Origin: Bacteriovoracaceae bacterium
Lineage (GTDB): Bacteria; Bdellovibrionota; Bacteriovoracia; Bacteriovoracales; Bacteriovoracaceae
Assembly: GCA_021737405.1 (NCBI GenBank)
Contig: JAIPEG010000001.1
Span: 1 to 64,000, forward strand
Length of the DNA stretch: 64,000 nucleotides
Reading direction: 5' to 3'
A model generated the notes under the pieces. It did no database searches. It was not told the DNA's origin and saw only the letters and a list, made by a program, of their open reading frames with translations. Positions within the stretch are counted from its first letter, which is position 1. Each line of letters begins with the position of its first letter. A program made the position numbers and the translations under genes. Shown in pieces: positions 8,214 to 17,030 of this stretch.

Positions 8214-9118
8214 ATGAATTATTTGATAAACTCATCCTAAGGATTGTTTTTGCTATCTTTATCTGCCTAACGTTAATTGTTTATCGATTGGCCCACAACC
8301 TCATCTATCCTTCAAACCGTGGAAATCTACTACAAAAATTTTATCCTTCAAAAAATGGTGCCGAGTCACTTCACTTTTTTGCAAGACTTCTAGGCATAGG
8401 TATTGTCTTCTCCGAGTTCAACTTCAACCTAGATCAAGGTTTCCTTTATGCAGTAATGGACTTCTTTATCAGGGCGTTCTCTGGTTTTATTGTCTACCTC
8501 GTTAGTCTTTATACGATAGAGAGCATCGTTCTTTATAATTTTGATTATCACGATGAAATCGTTAAACGAAAGAGTCTCGCCTTTTCCCTTATTGGCTTTG
8601 TTCATGCCATCGGTATAGCCTTCATTTTGAAAGTTGTACTAAGAACCTCTGGGTCCTCTTTGGTCGTTTTGCTTTTTCTCTGGCTCTTTTCTCTCGTTCT
8701 GGTTGGGTTTGCCACAAAAACCTTTCCTTTAATGAGTCGCCTCTCCTTTAACAGACTTCTCATTCAAAAGAACTCTGCCGTTGCCGTATCTTATTTTGGT
8801 TTCTTTATTGGCTGGAGTTTTATTATTGCATCCGCCCTAAACACTCCACTGACGAACATCAAATGGTATGCCATTCAAGTTGTATTAAAAATCCTTCTCT
8901 CTCTTATAATTCTTCCTATCTTCATAAAAGGTTTGAAAGTTATTTTTAATCTTACTGATGATCTAAATACTTTAGTAAGGGATGATGGTCAGCAAGACAA
9001 TTCAAACGTAGAGCTTGGTTATGGTGTGTATGAGGGAGTAACCTTTTTTACCGCCTGCTTTCTCACGATTGTTATCACTGGTGAAGTCAACTTTAGCAAT
9101 TTCTATCCCACTTTTTAG
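8210..9118 (+). CDS. Multi-pass membrane protein, DUF350-like
   Basis: Product of 302 residues with about eight predicted membrane helices. The arrangement looks like two repeats, and the last segment 'YGVYEGVTFFTACFLTIVIT' resembles the repeat signature of DUF350 inner-membrane proteins. In other bacteria DUF350 proteins sit next to glutathionylspermidine-synthase-like ATP-grasp genes, but no such neighbour is present here. Function is unknown. The start overlaps the stop of the exported protein upstream (ATGA), indicating one operon through the rhodanese-like gene 9 nt downstream. Confidence 0.6.
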   Translation: MNELFDKLILRIVFAIFICLTLIVYRLAHNLIYPSNRGNLLQKFYPSKNGAESLHFFARLLGIGIVFSEFNFNLDQGFLYAVMDFFIRAFSGFIVYLVSLYTIESIVLYNFDYHDEIVKRKSLAFSLIGFVHAIGIAFILKVVLRTSGSSLVVLLFLWLFSLVLVGFATKTFPLMSRLSFNRLLIQKNSAVAVSYFGFFIGWSFIIASALNTPLTNIKWYAIQVVLKILLSLIILPIFIKGLKVIFNLTDDLNTLVRDDGQQDNSNVELGYGVYEGVTFFTACFLTIVITGEVNFSNFYPTF

Positions 9119-9127
9119 AGGTAACTC

Positions 9128-9640
9128 ATGGACCTTAAAATTTTTCAATTATTAGAATCAATTAATGGACGTCTGACTAATATCGAAAAAAATATTGCCC
9201 GCCTTGATGAGAAGATGGATTTTTCAATTACTCTCCAAAGAAGTCATCTTATTCGTGTTAAAAATGGCCATGAAATAGATGACTCTATGATCCTTATGGG
9301 TAAACCTTATAATGATCTGCCTCCCCAAAGAGCTTTTCAAATTTTTAATGATAACGACATGGATTTTCTTCTTCTTGATGTTACTAGTGAGCATTTTACT
9401 CCCAGTGAACGTTTGAAGGGAGCGATTCATATACCTCTTGAACAGCTTCAACAAAGATCTTCAGAAATAATTAGTAAAACAATCCCTATCCTTGTCATCA
9501 GCGAAAGAGGTGTCCGCTCTATTCAAGCTTGTGAGCTTCTTGTTAAGCATGGCCATTTTAATTTGAATAATATTAGTGGTGGATACGAGTTTTGGCCTGG
9601 AAAGCGTGGTAGCAGGTATGTTTCTTCTCTTAAAGGTTAA
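9128..9640 (+). CDS. Rhodanese-like domain protein lacking the catalytic cysteine
   Basis: Product of 170 residues. Residues 1-30 form a short amphipathic coiled-coil ('ESINGRLTNIEKNIARLDEK'). Residues about 55-165 are a rhodanese domain with 'DFLLLDVTS', 'LKGAIHIPLEQL' and 'ISGGYEFWPG' in the expected order. Where active single-domain rhodaneses have C-x-x-G-x-R-S after the fourth strand, this protein reads 'VISERGVRS', so serine replaces the sulfur-carrying cysteine. It is therefore more likely a binding or signalling module than a sulfurtransferase. It ends four bases from the convergent MarR gene. Confidence 0.75.
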   Translation: MDLKIFQLLESINGRLTNIEKNIARLDEKMDFSITLQRSHLIRVKNGHEIDDSMILMGKPYNDLPPQRAFQIFNDNDMDFLLLDVTSEHFTPSERLKGAIHIPLEQLQQRSSEIISKTIPILVISERGVRSIQACELLVKHGHFNLNNISGGYEFWPGKRGSRYVSSLKG

Positions 9641-9644
9641 GCCC

Positions 9645-10100
9645 TTAAAGTGGAAGTTCGTTATTACGAGAAGAATTGATTTTGATATGAAAATTCTTTA
9701 AAAGATGCTGAACACGATCGAGTTCAACTTCTCCCAAAACATCCGTATAGTTTTTTTCAATGCTATCAATGCATTCAAAGAGATTTAATTTAAATTTCTC
9801 TCCATACTCAGTGAGAAATATATTTTGCTCTCGCTTGTCTCTTTGATTGGAACGTCTTTCTAAATAACCACGTTTTTCTAGTTCATTTAGGTGCGAAGTC
9901 ATTGTTTGTTTTTTTAAACCACAAGCACGCCCTACTTCCTTAATCGACGGTCCTTCATTTTCACAGACGTAAAGTAGGACTTCTAAAAAGCTAGGACGAA
10001 GATCGGTAAAGCCCCTCTGTTGGAGGGAGTCTAAAAGCTCGGAGCTGTAATTTCGGTAAATCCTTTTAAGAAGACTTCCGATTAACGAGATTTTATTCAT
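9645..10100 (-). CDS. MarR-family transcriptional regulator
   Basis: Product of 151 residues. The winged helix-turn-helix is clear at about residues 40-110: 'GPSIKEVGRACGLKKQTMTSHLNELEKRGYLERR' with the wing 'SNQRDKREQNIFLTEYG'. MarR proteins are dimeric repressors relieved by small ligands or oxidation. The DNA upstream carries a 7-bp palindrome only 17 nt from the start codon (10117-10136), which fits autoregulation. The target genes are not evident; the convergent neighbour is the rhodanese-like gene. Confidence 0.88.
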   Translation of the reverse strand: MNKISLIGSLLKRIYRNYSSELLDSLQQRGFTDLRPSFLEVLLYVCENEGPSIKEVGRACGLKKQTMTSHLNELEKRGYLERRSNQRDKREQNIFLTEYGEKFKLNLFECIDSIEKNYTDVLGEVELDRVQHLLKNFHIKINSSRNNELPL

Positions 10101-10116
10101 AACCAGTGATCTATAA

Positions 10117-10136
10117 ACATACTGACATTAGTATGT
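10117..10136. promoter_or_regulatory. Palindromic operator candidate upstream of marR-type gene
   Basis: ACATACT-GACATT-AGTATGT: two perfect 7-bp half sites with a 6-bp spacer. Size and placement just before a MarR-family gene match typical MarR operators. No experimental or comparative evidence is available here. Confidence 0.5.
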
Positions 10137-10194
10137 AATTAAGACTATGTATCAAGTTATCTTGCATCACGCAAATAAACAAGCGGACATTTGT

Positions 10195-10473
10195 CTATTT
10201 ACGAGCATCCATTGAGCTAGAATTCCTCTCTCTATCGTGACGCAGCATCGCTTTTTGAAGTTCTTCAGTTTGATCATAGCTTATAGATTGTCCGTCACCT
10301 TGAACCTCATGAATTCCTTGGTACCAAAGACTTAGGCGTACAGTTTCAAGAACCATTTTTTCATTTTCACTATTTTGAGCAGCTCGAACAGATGAAAGAG
10401 CAAAGGAAGCTAAGACGAATGAAAATAACAATAATTTGATGACGAATGTTGAAAATTTAAACGTATTTGTCAT
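10195..10473 (-). CDS. Small exported protein of unknown function
   Basis: Product of 92 residues, not recognised. Residues 1-32 are a good signal peptide ending ALSSVRA-A. The mature 60 residues are polar and charged (SENEKMVLETVRLSLWYQG, then an acidic/basic helix to the end) with no cysteine. AAGGGG lies about 8 nt upstream of the ATG. It is separated from rodA by an 11-bp inverted repeat, so it probably has its own promoter or regulated leader. Confidence 0.65.
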   Translation of the reverse strand: MTNTFKFSTFVIKLLLFSFVLASFALSSVRAAQNSENEKMVLETVRLSLWYQGIHEVQGDGQSISYDQTEELQKAMLRHDRERNSSSMDARK

Positions 10474-10486
10474 TAATAACCCCTTG

Positions 10487-10520
10487 ATAATAGGTAGTAC
10501 TTAAGCTTTCTACCTATTAT
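10487..10520. promoter_or_regulatory. 11-bp perfect inverted repeat upstream of the small exported protein
   Basis: ATAATAGGTAG (10487-10497) and CTACCTATTAT (10510-10520) are exact reverse complements with a 12-nt spacer that itself contains CTTAAG and AAGCTT. It lies between the end of rodA and the Shine-Dalgarno of the small gene. It may be an operator, an attenuator hairpin, or the rodA terminator, although no U-run follows on the minus strand. Confidence 0.45.
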
Positions 10521-10550
10521 TTTGCAAAAGAGAGGCCATAAGAAGGGGCC

Positions 10551-11663
10551 TTAGAAGAGGTTTCTAGCATTTGAAAGAGAGGTCGCAATTCCGGCGCAAA
10601 TTCCAAAAGTCACGAGACTCGAACCACCATAGGACATCAGAGGCAGAGGAAGGCCCACAATAGGCATAATTCCCATGACCATGCCCATGTTTATGAAAGT
10701 GTGCCAGAAAAAAAGTGCCATGATCCCCACCGCAACAATTGAGTCAAACATTCGTGGAACAGATTGGGCCAGCCAAAGAAAGCGGAAAAATAAAATGAGA
10801 TAAAGAGAAATCAAAATGAGGGACCCAATAAAGCCATGTTCTTCATTGAAAATAGAAAAGACAAAGTCCGTATGGTTCTCTGGCAGATAATTCAAGGATG
10901 CCTGAGACGACTTCAAAAAGCCTTTTCCTAGAAACTTTCCAGAGCCAATGGCAATTTTAGATTGAATCGCATTGTAGCCAGAGCCACGAGCATCCGCGCC
11001 AGGATTGAGAAAGGTTACAATCCTTTTCCTTTGATACTCTTTTAATCCAAATTTAAACATAACCCCACCACTAACAAGAGCAAGGATTGCCAAGATTCCA
11101 ATCGTCTTCCACTTTAAGCGGCGATAAAAGCTAATCACAAGAAAGATAAGAAGAACAAGAAGACCAGTTCCGAGATCTGGTTCGGCGACAATTAAAATCG
11201 TGGGAACCATTGCAAGAATGGCCGGAATAATAAGCTCTTTAAAGCCTAACTCTTTCTCTGGTCCTGTTCGAGCATACCAACGCGCCAACACAAGAATGAC
11301 AGCAATCTTTGTAATTTCCGAAGGCTGAAGTCGAATGGGACCCAATAAAATCCAGCGCTGTGCTCCCATTCCTTTATGGCCAAGAACAAGGACGAGGACA
11401 AGAAGAGCGACTGCAACGAAATAAAAGAAATAAGAGTATCTAAAATAATTCTTAGGATTAATAAAACTTACGGCCACACCAACGAAGAGCGAAAGGAAAA
11501 ACCAACCGGCCTGAACCTTAAAAAGGCCTGCCATTAAATCTGAGTTAGAGGCATGAGTGGCGGAGTAGAGGTTAAAAACACCCATGATAAAAATCGCAAG
11601 AGTGATACCAAAAAAGGTAAAATCATATTTTTTTAAGAATTCAACTATAGCGCTACGATTCAT
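10551..11663 (-). CDS. rodA: Rod-shape peptidoglycan polymerase RodA
   Basis: SEDS-family glycosyltransferase that polymerises lipid II during lateral wall growth with PBP2. The 370 residues form about ten membrane helices. Family signatures are visible: 'LYSATHASNS' in helix 1, 'WILLGPIRLQPSEITKIAVIL' (residues about 105-124), 'AEPDLGTGLLVLLIF' with the essential Asp, and the closing 'GLPLPLMSYGGSSLVTFG'. The start overlaps the stop of mrdA (ATGA), with GAAGTGAAGG upstream, so PBP2 and RodA are co-translated. It is the last gene of the mreC-mreD-mrdA-rodA operon. Confidence 0.97.
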   Translation of the reverse strand: MNRSAIVEFLKKYDFTFFGITLAIFIMGVFNLYSATHASNSDLMAGLFKVQAGWFFLSLFVGVAVSFINPKNYFRYSYFFYFVAVALLVLVLVLGHKGMGAQRWILLGPIRLQPSEITKIAVILVLARWYARTGPEKELGFKELIIPAILAMVPTILIVAEPDLGTGLLVLLIFLVISFYRRLKWKTIGILAILALVSGGVMFKFGLKEYQRKRIVTFLNPGADARGSGYNAIQSKIAIGSGKFLGKGFLKSSQASLNYLPENHTDFVFSIFNEEHGFIGSLILISLYLILFFRFLWLAQSVPRMFDSIVAVGIMALFFWHTFINMGMVMGIMPIVGLPLPLMSYGGSSLVTFGICAGIATSLSNARNLF

Positions 11664-13657
11664 CCTTCACTTCCTCCATCGGACTCAACAGAGTTATCTG
11701 CCTGCTGGGGAATTTTCTTTTCTTCTTCTTTTTCTTTCTTTTCCTGAAGTTGACGGCGGTAAATTCGTCTTTGATTTTCTGAATTCTTCTTATGAACATC
11801 AGGCATATATTTTTTCATATAAGTGGTTATTACATCTCTAACGACAGGAGCTGCTGCACTTGAGCCATGGCAGCCATGCTCGACAACTGCGGCGACGGCC
11901 ACTTTTGGATTATCAAATGGAGCATAACCAACAAATATACCGTGGTGACGATCTTTATAAGGCATATCTTCACAACGAGCAAAGAGCTCCTTGCTTGACA
12001 TTGACCTGACCTGGGCCGTTCCGGTTTTTCCCGCCATTTCAAGGCCAATACCTCGATACCAATAAGCTGTTCCTCTTGGGTTATTCACAACTTCATAGAG
12101 GCCTCGCTGAACGGCATTGAGGGATTTTTTACTGACATCTACCTCTCCTACAGCTTCAGGTTTGTACTCTTTAATAATTTCCCCACTATTAGAGAAAATT
12201 TCTTTGATCAGATACGGTTTATAAAGAGTGCCGTTATTAGCAATGGCCGCATAGGCCATGGCCAACTGTAAGGGCGTTGCTAAAACAAATGATTGGCCAA
12301 TGACACAAGAAAGCGTCTCCCCTAACTGCCAATCTTCTCCGCTTCTTTTTTTCTTCCACTCTCTAGTTGGAATAAGTCCGGAAGTTTCCCTACTAAGAGC
12401 TATTCCTGTTTTTTCACCAAAGCCAAACATCTTTGCATATTTTGCAAGACTATCAATATCTAGCTGAGTTGCAATTTGGTAAAAATAAACATCCACTGAC
12501 CTTCTTAGCGCTTTATAGACGTTTGTTAGCCCATGCCCACCACGTTTCCAATCGTGATAAACTCGGCGGCCCAAGCGATAGGTTCCGCCACACTTTAATT
12601 CCTGCTCAGCGGTAACGATTTTTTCCTCAAGTGCGGCAATTGCAGTAAAGGTTTTAAATGTGGAACCAGGAGCGTAATGCTCTTGAATGCTTCTATCTCT
12701 TAATGGATTTCGATCATCCTCTACAAGGGAAGTCCAATATTCCTTAGTTAGGCCTTTACTAAAGTTCGTGGGATCAAACGCTGGTCTAGAAACCATTGCG
12801 AGGATTTCGCCAGTATTAACATCTACGGCCACGGCTGAACCGACTTTATCTTCAAGTGCTTTAAAGGCAGCCATTTGCATATCGCGATCAACTGTTAGCC
12901 TAATATTATGTCCTGGTTGTGCTTGCTTATTTTGAATTCCTGCAAAGAGAACATTTGAACGAATATTTCGTCTCATCCTTCCTCTAGCATCCACCTCAAC
13001 AAACTCATAGCCGTCTTCCCCTCGTAACTGAAGGTCAAACTTTTCTTCAATTCCCGCCTGGCCAATAAAGTCTCCAAGCTTGTAGTCATAACCATCTCGA
13101 TTACGATAACGAGGAAGCTGCCTTTGATTTATTTCAGAAATATAACCTAAGAGGTGGGCACCAGCATTTGCATCCCGATACTCTCTCGATATAAAGGTCT
13201 GAACCCTAACCCCAGGCATTTTAGAATTCTCCGTTTCAATGATAGAAACTTCTTTAAGAGAAATATTTTTCTTTATCGTAACTGGCCTATAGCGCGCCTG
13301 GGAACGATTCTTTATCAGAATAGAATTAACATCTTCCAAACTCATTCCTAAAACACTAGATAGTTTTGAGAGTGTCACTTTTTTATTCTTTAGATACTGA
13401 GGAATAATGATGGCATCAAACCGTGGAATATTATGGATGAGAAGCTCACTATTTCGACTAAAGATCATTCCCCTTGGGGCCTTAATGACCTCTTTACGGA
13501 GACGGTTTTCAAGGGAGAATTTATGAAAAAGATCTCCTTGATAAATTTGCAGATACCATAACCTCGCTAAGATGAGGAGAAAACACAAAATGATAATATT
13601 ACCAATGGCATCTGCCCGATTTTTATGTTGCCGGACTAGATCATCTTCACCAAACAT
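11660..13657 (-). CDS. mrdA: Penicillin-binding protein 2 (elongasome transpeptidase)
   Basis: Class B PBP that cross-links new glycan made by RodA. The 665 residues show an N-terminal membrane anchor (about 17-37), a pedestal domain with 'FIGQAGIEEKFD', and a transpeptidase domain with the active serine S332 in STFK, a SVD motif (SVDVYFYQ) in place of SxN, and KTGTAQ with K544. The C-terminus has a long Lys/Glu/Gln-rich extension ending DGGSEG. AAGGATT precedes the ATG at 13657. It lies directly between mreD and rodA. Confidence 0.97.
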   Translation of the reverse strand: MFGEDDLVRQHKNRADAIGNIIILCFLLILARLWYLQIYQGDLFHKFSLENRLRKEVIKAPRGMIFSRNSELLIHNIPRFDAIIIPQYLKNKKVTLSKLSSVLGMSLEDVNSILIKNRSQARYRPVTIKKNISLKEVSIIETENSKMPGVRVQTFISREYRDANAGAHLLGYISEINQRQLPRYRNRDGYDYKLGDFIGQAGIEEKFDLQLRGEDGYEFVEVDARGRMRRNIRSNVLFAGIQNKQAQPGHNIRLTVDRDMQMAAFKALEDKVGSAVAVDVNTGEILAMVSRPAFDPTNFSKGLTKEYWTSLVEDDRNPLRDRSIQEHYAPGSTFKTFTAIAALEEKIVTAEQELKCGGTYRLGRRVYHDWKRGGHGLTNVYKALRRSVDVYFYQIATQLDIDSLAKYAKMFGFGEKTGIALSRETSGLIPTREWKKKRSGEDWQLGETLSCVIGQSFVLATPLQLAMAYAAIANNGTLYKPYLIKEIFSNSGEIIKEYKPEAVGEVDVSKKSLNAVQRGLYEVVNNPRGTAYWYRGIGLEMAGKTGTAQVRSMSSKELFARCEDMPYKDRHHGIFVGYAPFDNPKVAVAAVVEHGCHGSSAAAPVVRDVITTYMKKYMPDVHKKNSENQRRIYRRQLQEKKEKEEEKKIPQQADNSVESDGGSEG

Positions 13658-13666
13658 ATCTAATCC

Positions 13667-14200
13667 TTAAACACTGTCTCCGAGGGCCCTATCTGTTTCA
13701 GCTCTCCATATAACGTCGAGTATCCCAAAGAAAAAGGGAGCCAATAAACTAATGACAATACTCTCTGGTAAAAAGCGCCAAAACTTTTCGACAATATAAG
13801 AAAAATTCTCCTCCTTCAAATAGAGAAGTATGGAGACAATAACAAACCACAGAGACTGAAAAACTTGAGTAACAAAGATCGTTATAACACTTGAAGATAA
13901 GTGAAGAAGATCTTTTAAGTAACTAATAACGATACAAATAATGACTCCTGCAATGGTTCCCATCTCCCAGCCCTCAATCGAGAAAAAGGAGTGAGTGTAC
14001 TGAAGGATTAGAATCAAAAGAGACGTATAAGGAGTCTCCATCTTAAAGCCTAAGTAAAGAATAATGAGAACATTAAAAGGAATTCGGTATTTCATTAAAC
14101 CAAGCATTGGTACTAATGCCGTCGAAAAAATTTCTAGTACAACTAAAATAAGAAGAGTAATCCCAAGAGGTCTAATAAGTTTTAGCCAATCACCTTTCAT
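13667..14200 (-). CDS. mreD: Rod-shape determining protein MreD
   Basis: Product of 177 residues, an integral membrane protein with about five helices. Sequence conservation in MreD is low, but size, hydrophobicity, the 'LILYLGFKMETPYTSLLI' region, and position between mreC and mrdA support the call. It overlaps mreC by four bases (ATGA) and ends 9 nt before mrdA. It connects MreC with the membrane elongation complex. Confidence 0.85.
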   Translation of the reverse strand: MKGDWLKLIRPLGITLLILVVLEIFSTALVPMLGLMKYRIPFNVLIILYLGFKMETPYTSLLILILQYTHSFFSIEGWEMGTIAGVIICIVISYLKDLLHLSSSVITIFVTQVFQSLWFVIVSILLYLKEENFSYIVEKFWRFLPESIVISLLAPFFFGILDVIWRAETDRALGDSV

Positions 14201-15114
14201 CGAGATCTCCCTGAATTATTCGTGCGCGACTCATTTTCCTCAGCCTCATCCATTTGATCTAAAGCTTCCCACTCACGTTTCTTTTGCTCATCGCCTTCTG
14301 CTGAGAGAATTACCACTTCTTCAAGACGGCCAAAATCAACAGCTGGAGTAATCTCAACATTTTGGGTTATTCCATAACTCTCTCTCTCGATGCGAGAGAC
14401 TGTTCCAACATGAATTCCCTTAGGATAAATATTTCCAAGACCAGAGGTAATAACCACATCACCTAAGATAATAGGCTCGGCCCTTGAGACGTACTTCATT
14501 ATGCTTTTTTCATTATTGAAGCCCTCAACAATTCCATGAGCACGTACCCTTTGAATCAATCCATCAACTCTATTGTTGTTGTCGAGAACGGTGAGAATAT
14601 CGGCAAAATGGTCGGTTAATCGGTAAATATATCCGACTAAACCTTGGGACGTTACAACCGGAGATTGAAGACGCACACCGTTAGTGAGACCTTTATTTAT
14701 TCTAATTACGCGAAAGTCACTTGACGCATCCCACGCAACAACCTGCGCCAATATTTTTTTATAACCAATTCCTTGCCCGAATTGCAGTAGATTTTTAAGG
14801 CGCTTATTTTCTTTTTCCAATTCTTCAAACGCATTAATACTATTTTCCAGATCCTGAACCTTTCTACGCAGGTCAACATTACTCTTTGAAGCAGAAATAT
14901 TCGCTAAATAATTATCGAAGAAACTTGATACCTCAGTACGAAGACTGGTTACAGACGTCTGTATGGGGGCAAAGCTGTCAATTAGGATATTTTCGAACGC
15001 CGAGGTCTCATCAAGCGTCTGACTACGCTTTGCAACACCAACAAAGGCAATAAGTAGCACAATAATATTTAAAATCGCACGCTGTCGGCGGTCTTTGTCT
15101 TCAATTAGACGCAC
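14197..15114 (-). CDS. mreC: Rod-shape determining protein MreC
   Basis: Product of 305 residues. One N-terminal membrane helix (about 15-30) is followed by a coiled coil at about 70-115 ('RRKVQDLENSINAFEELE') and the two beta-barrel domains, with the signature 'VVAWDASSDFRVIRINKG' and 'VVTSQGLVGYIYRL'. MreC scaffolds PBP2/RodA in the periplasm. The GTG start at 15114 has GAAGGG about 10 nt upstream. mreB, which normally precedes mreC, is absent: the next gene upstream is divergent. The C-terminus has an acidic 'MDEAEENESRTNN' extension. Confidence 0.95.
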   Translation of the reverse strand: MRLIEDKDRRQRAILNIIVLLIAFVGVAKRSQTLDETSAFENILIDSFAPIQTSVTSLRTEVSSFFDNYLANISASKSNVDLRRKVQDLENSINAFEELEKENKRLKNLLQFGQGIGYKKILAQVVAWDASSDFRVIRINKGLTNGVRLQSPVVTSQGLVGYIYRLTDHFADILTVLDNNNRVDGLIQRVRAHGIVEGFNNEKSIMKYVSRAEPIILGDVVITSGLGNIYPKGIHVGTVSRIERESYGITQNVEITPAVDFGRLEEVVILSAEGDEQKKREWEALDQMDEAEENESRTNNSGRSR

Positions 15115-15265
15115 AATGAGAACCCTTCATCCTTAAAATAAGTCCACTATAAACTACTTCAGACTTTCAAAAGCACAGCTTGTCGAAAAGCCGGCCCTGT
15201 TTCATAATGATTATTCAATTTTAAGCCATTTAAGGCAGCTTTGTGAAATAAAAGGGTAATTTAAA

Positions 15266-16756
15266 ATGAGTAGTAATTTTCAAAAAACAACATCCAATTT
15301 TTTTGTCACTTTTCTCATCGGCCTCATCGTCGTGTCCTTTATGTTCACAGGATACGAATCCATGAAGGGCTCACCAAATGCCGTAGCAAAAGTAGGGAGT
15401 TATCCTATCACCGCACGGGAATATCAGATGGAATATAACCGTCAGATAAACTTTTTTAAGAATGCTATCTTTGGTGGAAAAGATCTCTCAAGCCAAGATA
15501 TAGAAAAGTTTGGTATTAAAGATACTGCTCTTAGAAATTTGGTCCAGGCTAAACTCCAACTTGAGTTTGCTAATCGCGCGGGAATAACGGCAGCTCCCAC
15601 TCAGATCAAAGAAACAATAAAGCGTTTTGATTTCTTTCAAACAAACGGCCAATTCGATATTAATAAATATAAGTCTCTCTTAGCCGCAAATGGCTTAAGC
15701 CCAGCAGACTTTGAAAGTGATATTACCAATCAAGTCTTTGCAGACAATGCTCAGACTCTTTTTAGTAAGTACCCTGTAAGTGATCGCTACATAGATGAGA
15801 TCGGACGCTTCAAGGCCATGCGCTTCAATGCAAATGTTGCTGAAGTTAAGGAAGAAGCTTTAAGAAAATTTATCGATGTATCACAACAAGAAATTAATGA
15901 GTACCTAAAGAACGAAGCTAATAAGGCCAGAACAGAGAATCTTTTTAAAGAGAGAAAAGCCACTCTTGATGTCCCTGAAAAATTAAAAGCTTCACATATT
16001 CTCATCACAACTCCTGGTGGCGAATCAGAAAAAGCTGAAAAGAAAATTAAAGAAATCGCTAAGGAAGTAACTCCTAGTAACTTTAAAAAGATGGCCAATA
16101 AATACACAGAAGATCCTACTGGAAAAGGTAAAGGTGGCTCTTTGGGTATTTTTGGTCGTGGTCGTATGGTTCCAGAATTTGAAAGAGTGGCCTTTCAACT
16201 GCGTCCAGGATCAGTTTCTGAGCCCGTTAAGACAAACTTTGGTTATCACCTTATCTATGTTGAAAAGAAGATAGAGGCTAAAGAAGCTAAGTACACTGAC
16301 TTTGAGAAAGAAATAGCAATAGAGCTCATTCGCCAATCAAAAGAGAAGGAACTTAAAGAGTTAATGAAAGAAGTTTCTGAAAAATTAGCAGCGGCCATAA
16401 AGGCCAGAAACATGAAAGAAGTAGCGAATCTAAAAAAGAAATATGGATTTGACCTGGATGAAAATGTTCAATTTAATCGCTTTGAAGGATCTCTTGGTCA
16501 GATAAATATTGCTGCTGAGCAAACAAAAGATATCTTCAGTGGTCTTAAAGACAAAGAGGCAAACTTTTATAATTTCGCTCTTGCTGGCAAGACTTTAATT
16601 GTTGCTATTGAAAAATCATTTGATAAAGACCTTCCTGTTTTTGATAGAGAAAAGGAAAAGAATGGTCTGCAGATGGTTCTTTCAAACAAAATTAAACAAG
16701 CTGTTTTAAAAGAAATTGGTGATGAAGTTGCTGTTAAGCAATTTGTTAACCTATAG
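15266..16756 (+). CDS. PpiD/SurA-like membrane-anchored peptidyl-prolyl isomerase
   Basis: Product of 496 residues. An N-terminal membrane anchor (about 12-32) is followed by a SurA_N-type chaperone domain ('AVAKVGSYPITAREYQMEYN' and the helical region to about residue 230). A parvulin domain then spans about residues 240-340: 'KASHILITTPGG', 'NKYTEDPTGKGKGGSLGIFG', 'GRMVPEFERVAFQL', 'KTNFGYHLIYV'. It probably helps fold proteins after Sec translocation. One parvulin domain and the membrane anchor favour PpiD over SurA. AGGG lies about 9 nt before the ATG. It is divergent from mreC and 17 nt upstream of the ferredoxin gene. Confidence 0.85.
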   Translation: MSSNFQKTTSNFFVTFLIGLIVVSFMFTGYESMKGSPNAVAKVGSYPITAREYQMEYNRQINFFKNAIFGGKDLSSQDIEKFGIKDTALRNLVQAKLQLEFANRAGITAAPTQIKETIKRFDFFQTNGQFDINKYKSLLAANGLSPADFESDITNQVFADNAQTLFSKYPVSDRYIDEIGRFKAMRFNANVAEVKEEALRKFIDVSQQEINEYLKNEANKARTENLFKERKATLDVPEKLKASHILITTPGGESEKAEKKIKEIAKEVTPSNFKKMANKYTEDPTGKGKGGSLGIFGRGRMVPEFERVAFQLRPGSVSEPVKTNFGYHLIYVEKKIEAKEAKYTDFEKEIAIELIRQSKEKELKELMKEVSEKLAAAIKARNMKEVANLKKKYGFDLDENVQFNRFEGSLGQINIAAEQTKDIFSGLKDKEANFYNFALAGKTLIVAIEKSFDKDLPVFDREKEKNGLQMVLSNKIKQAVLKEIGDEVAVKQFVNL

Positions 16757-16773
16757 ATTTAACTTAGGGCTTC

Positions 16774-17010
16774 ATGGCAGATAAAAGTGCAAAATGGGAT
16801 CAAAATGTAGATGGTCAATTTTATGTTGATGATCAATGTATTGCCTGTGATGCCTGTGTCGTCGAAGCCCCCCGCTTTTTCGAAATGAATGATGATGATG
16901 GCCATGCCTTCGTCAAGGCCCAGCCTCTAACAGAACAAGATCTTAAAGAATGTCTTGAAGCTTTAGAGGCATGCCCTGTTGAGGCAATCGGATCTAATGG
17001 GTCTGACTAA
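16774..17010 (+). CDS. Small [4Fe-4S] ferredoxin
   Basis: Product of 78 residues. The cluster ligands are CIACDAC plus a distant C in 'ACPVEAIG', i.e. C-x2-C-x2-C...C-P, which fits a single [4Fe-4S] electron carrier of the Fer4_13/ferredoxin I type. The 'FYVDDQCIACDACVVEAP' opening is typical of these proteins. Redox partner unknown. The gene follows the foldase gene by 17 nt and is probably in its transcript. Confidence 0.88.
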   Translation: MADKSAKWDQNVDGQFYVDDQCIACDACVVEAPRFFEMNDDDGHAFVKAQPLTEQDLKECLEALEACPVEAIGSNGSD

Positions 17011-17030
17011 TCCTTAAAAAGTGAAATACC

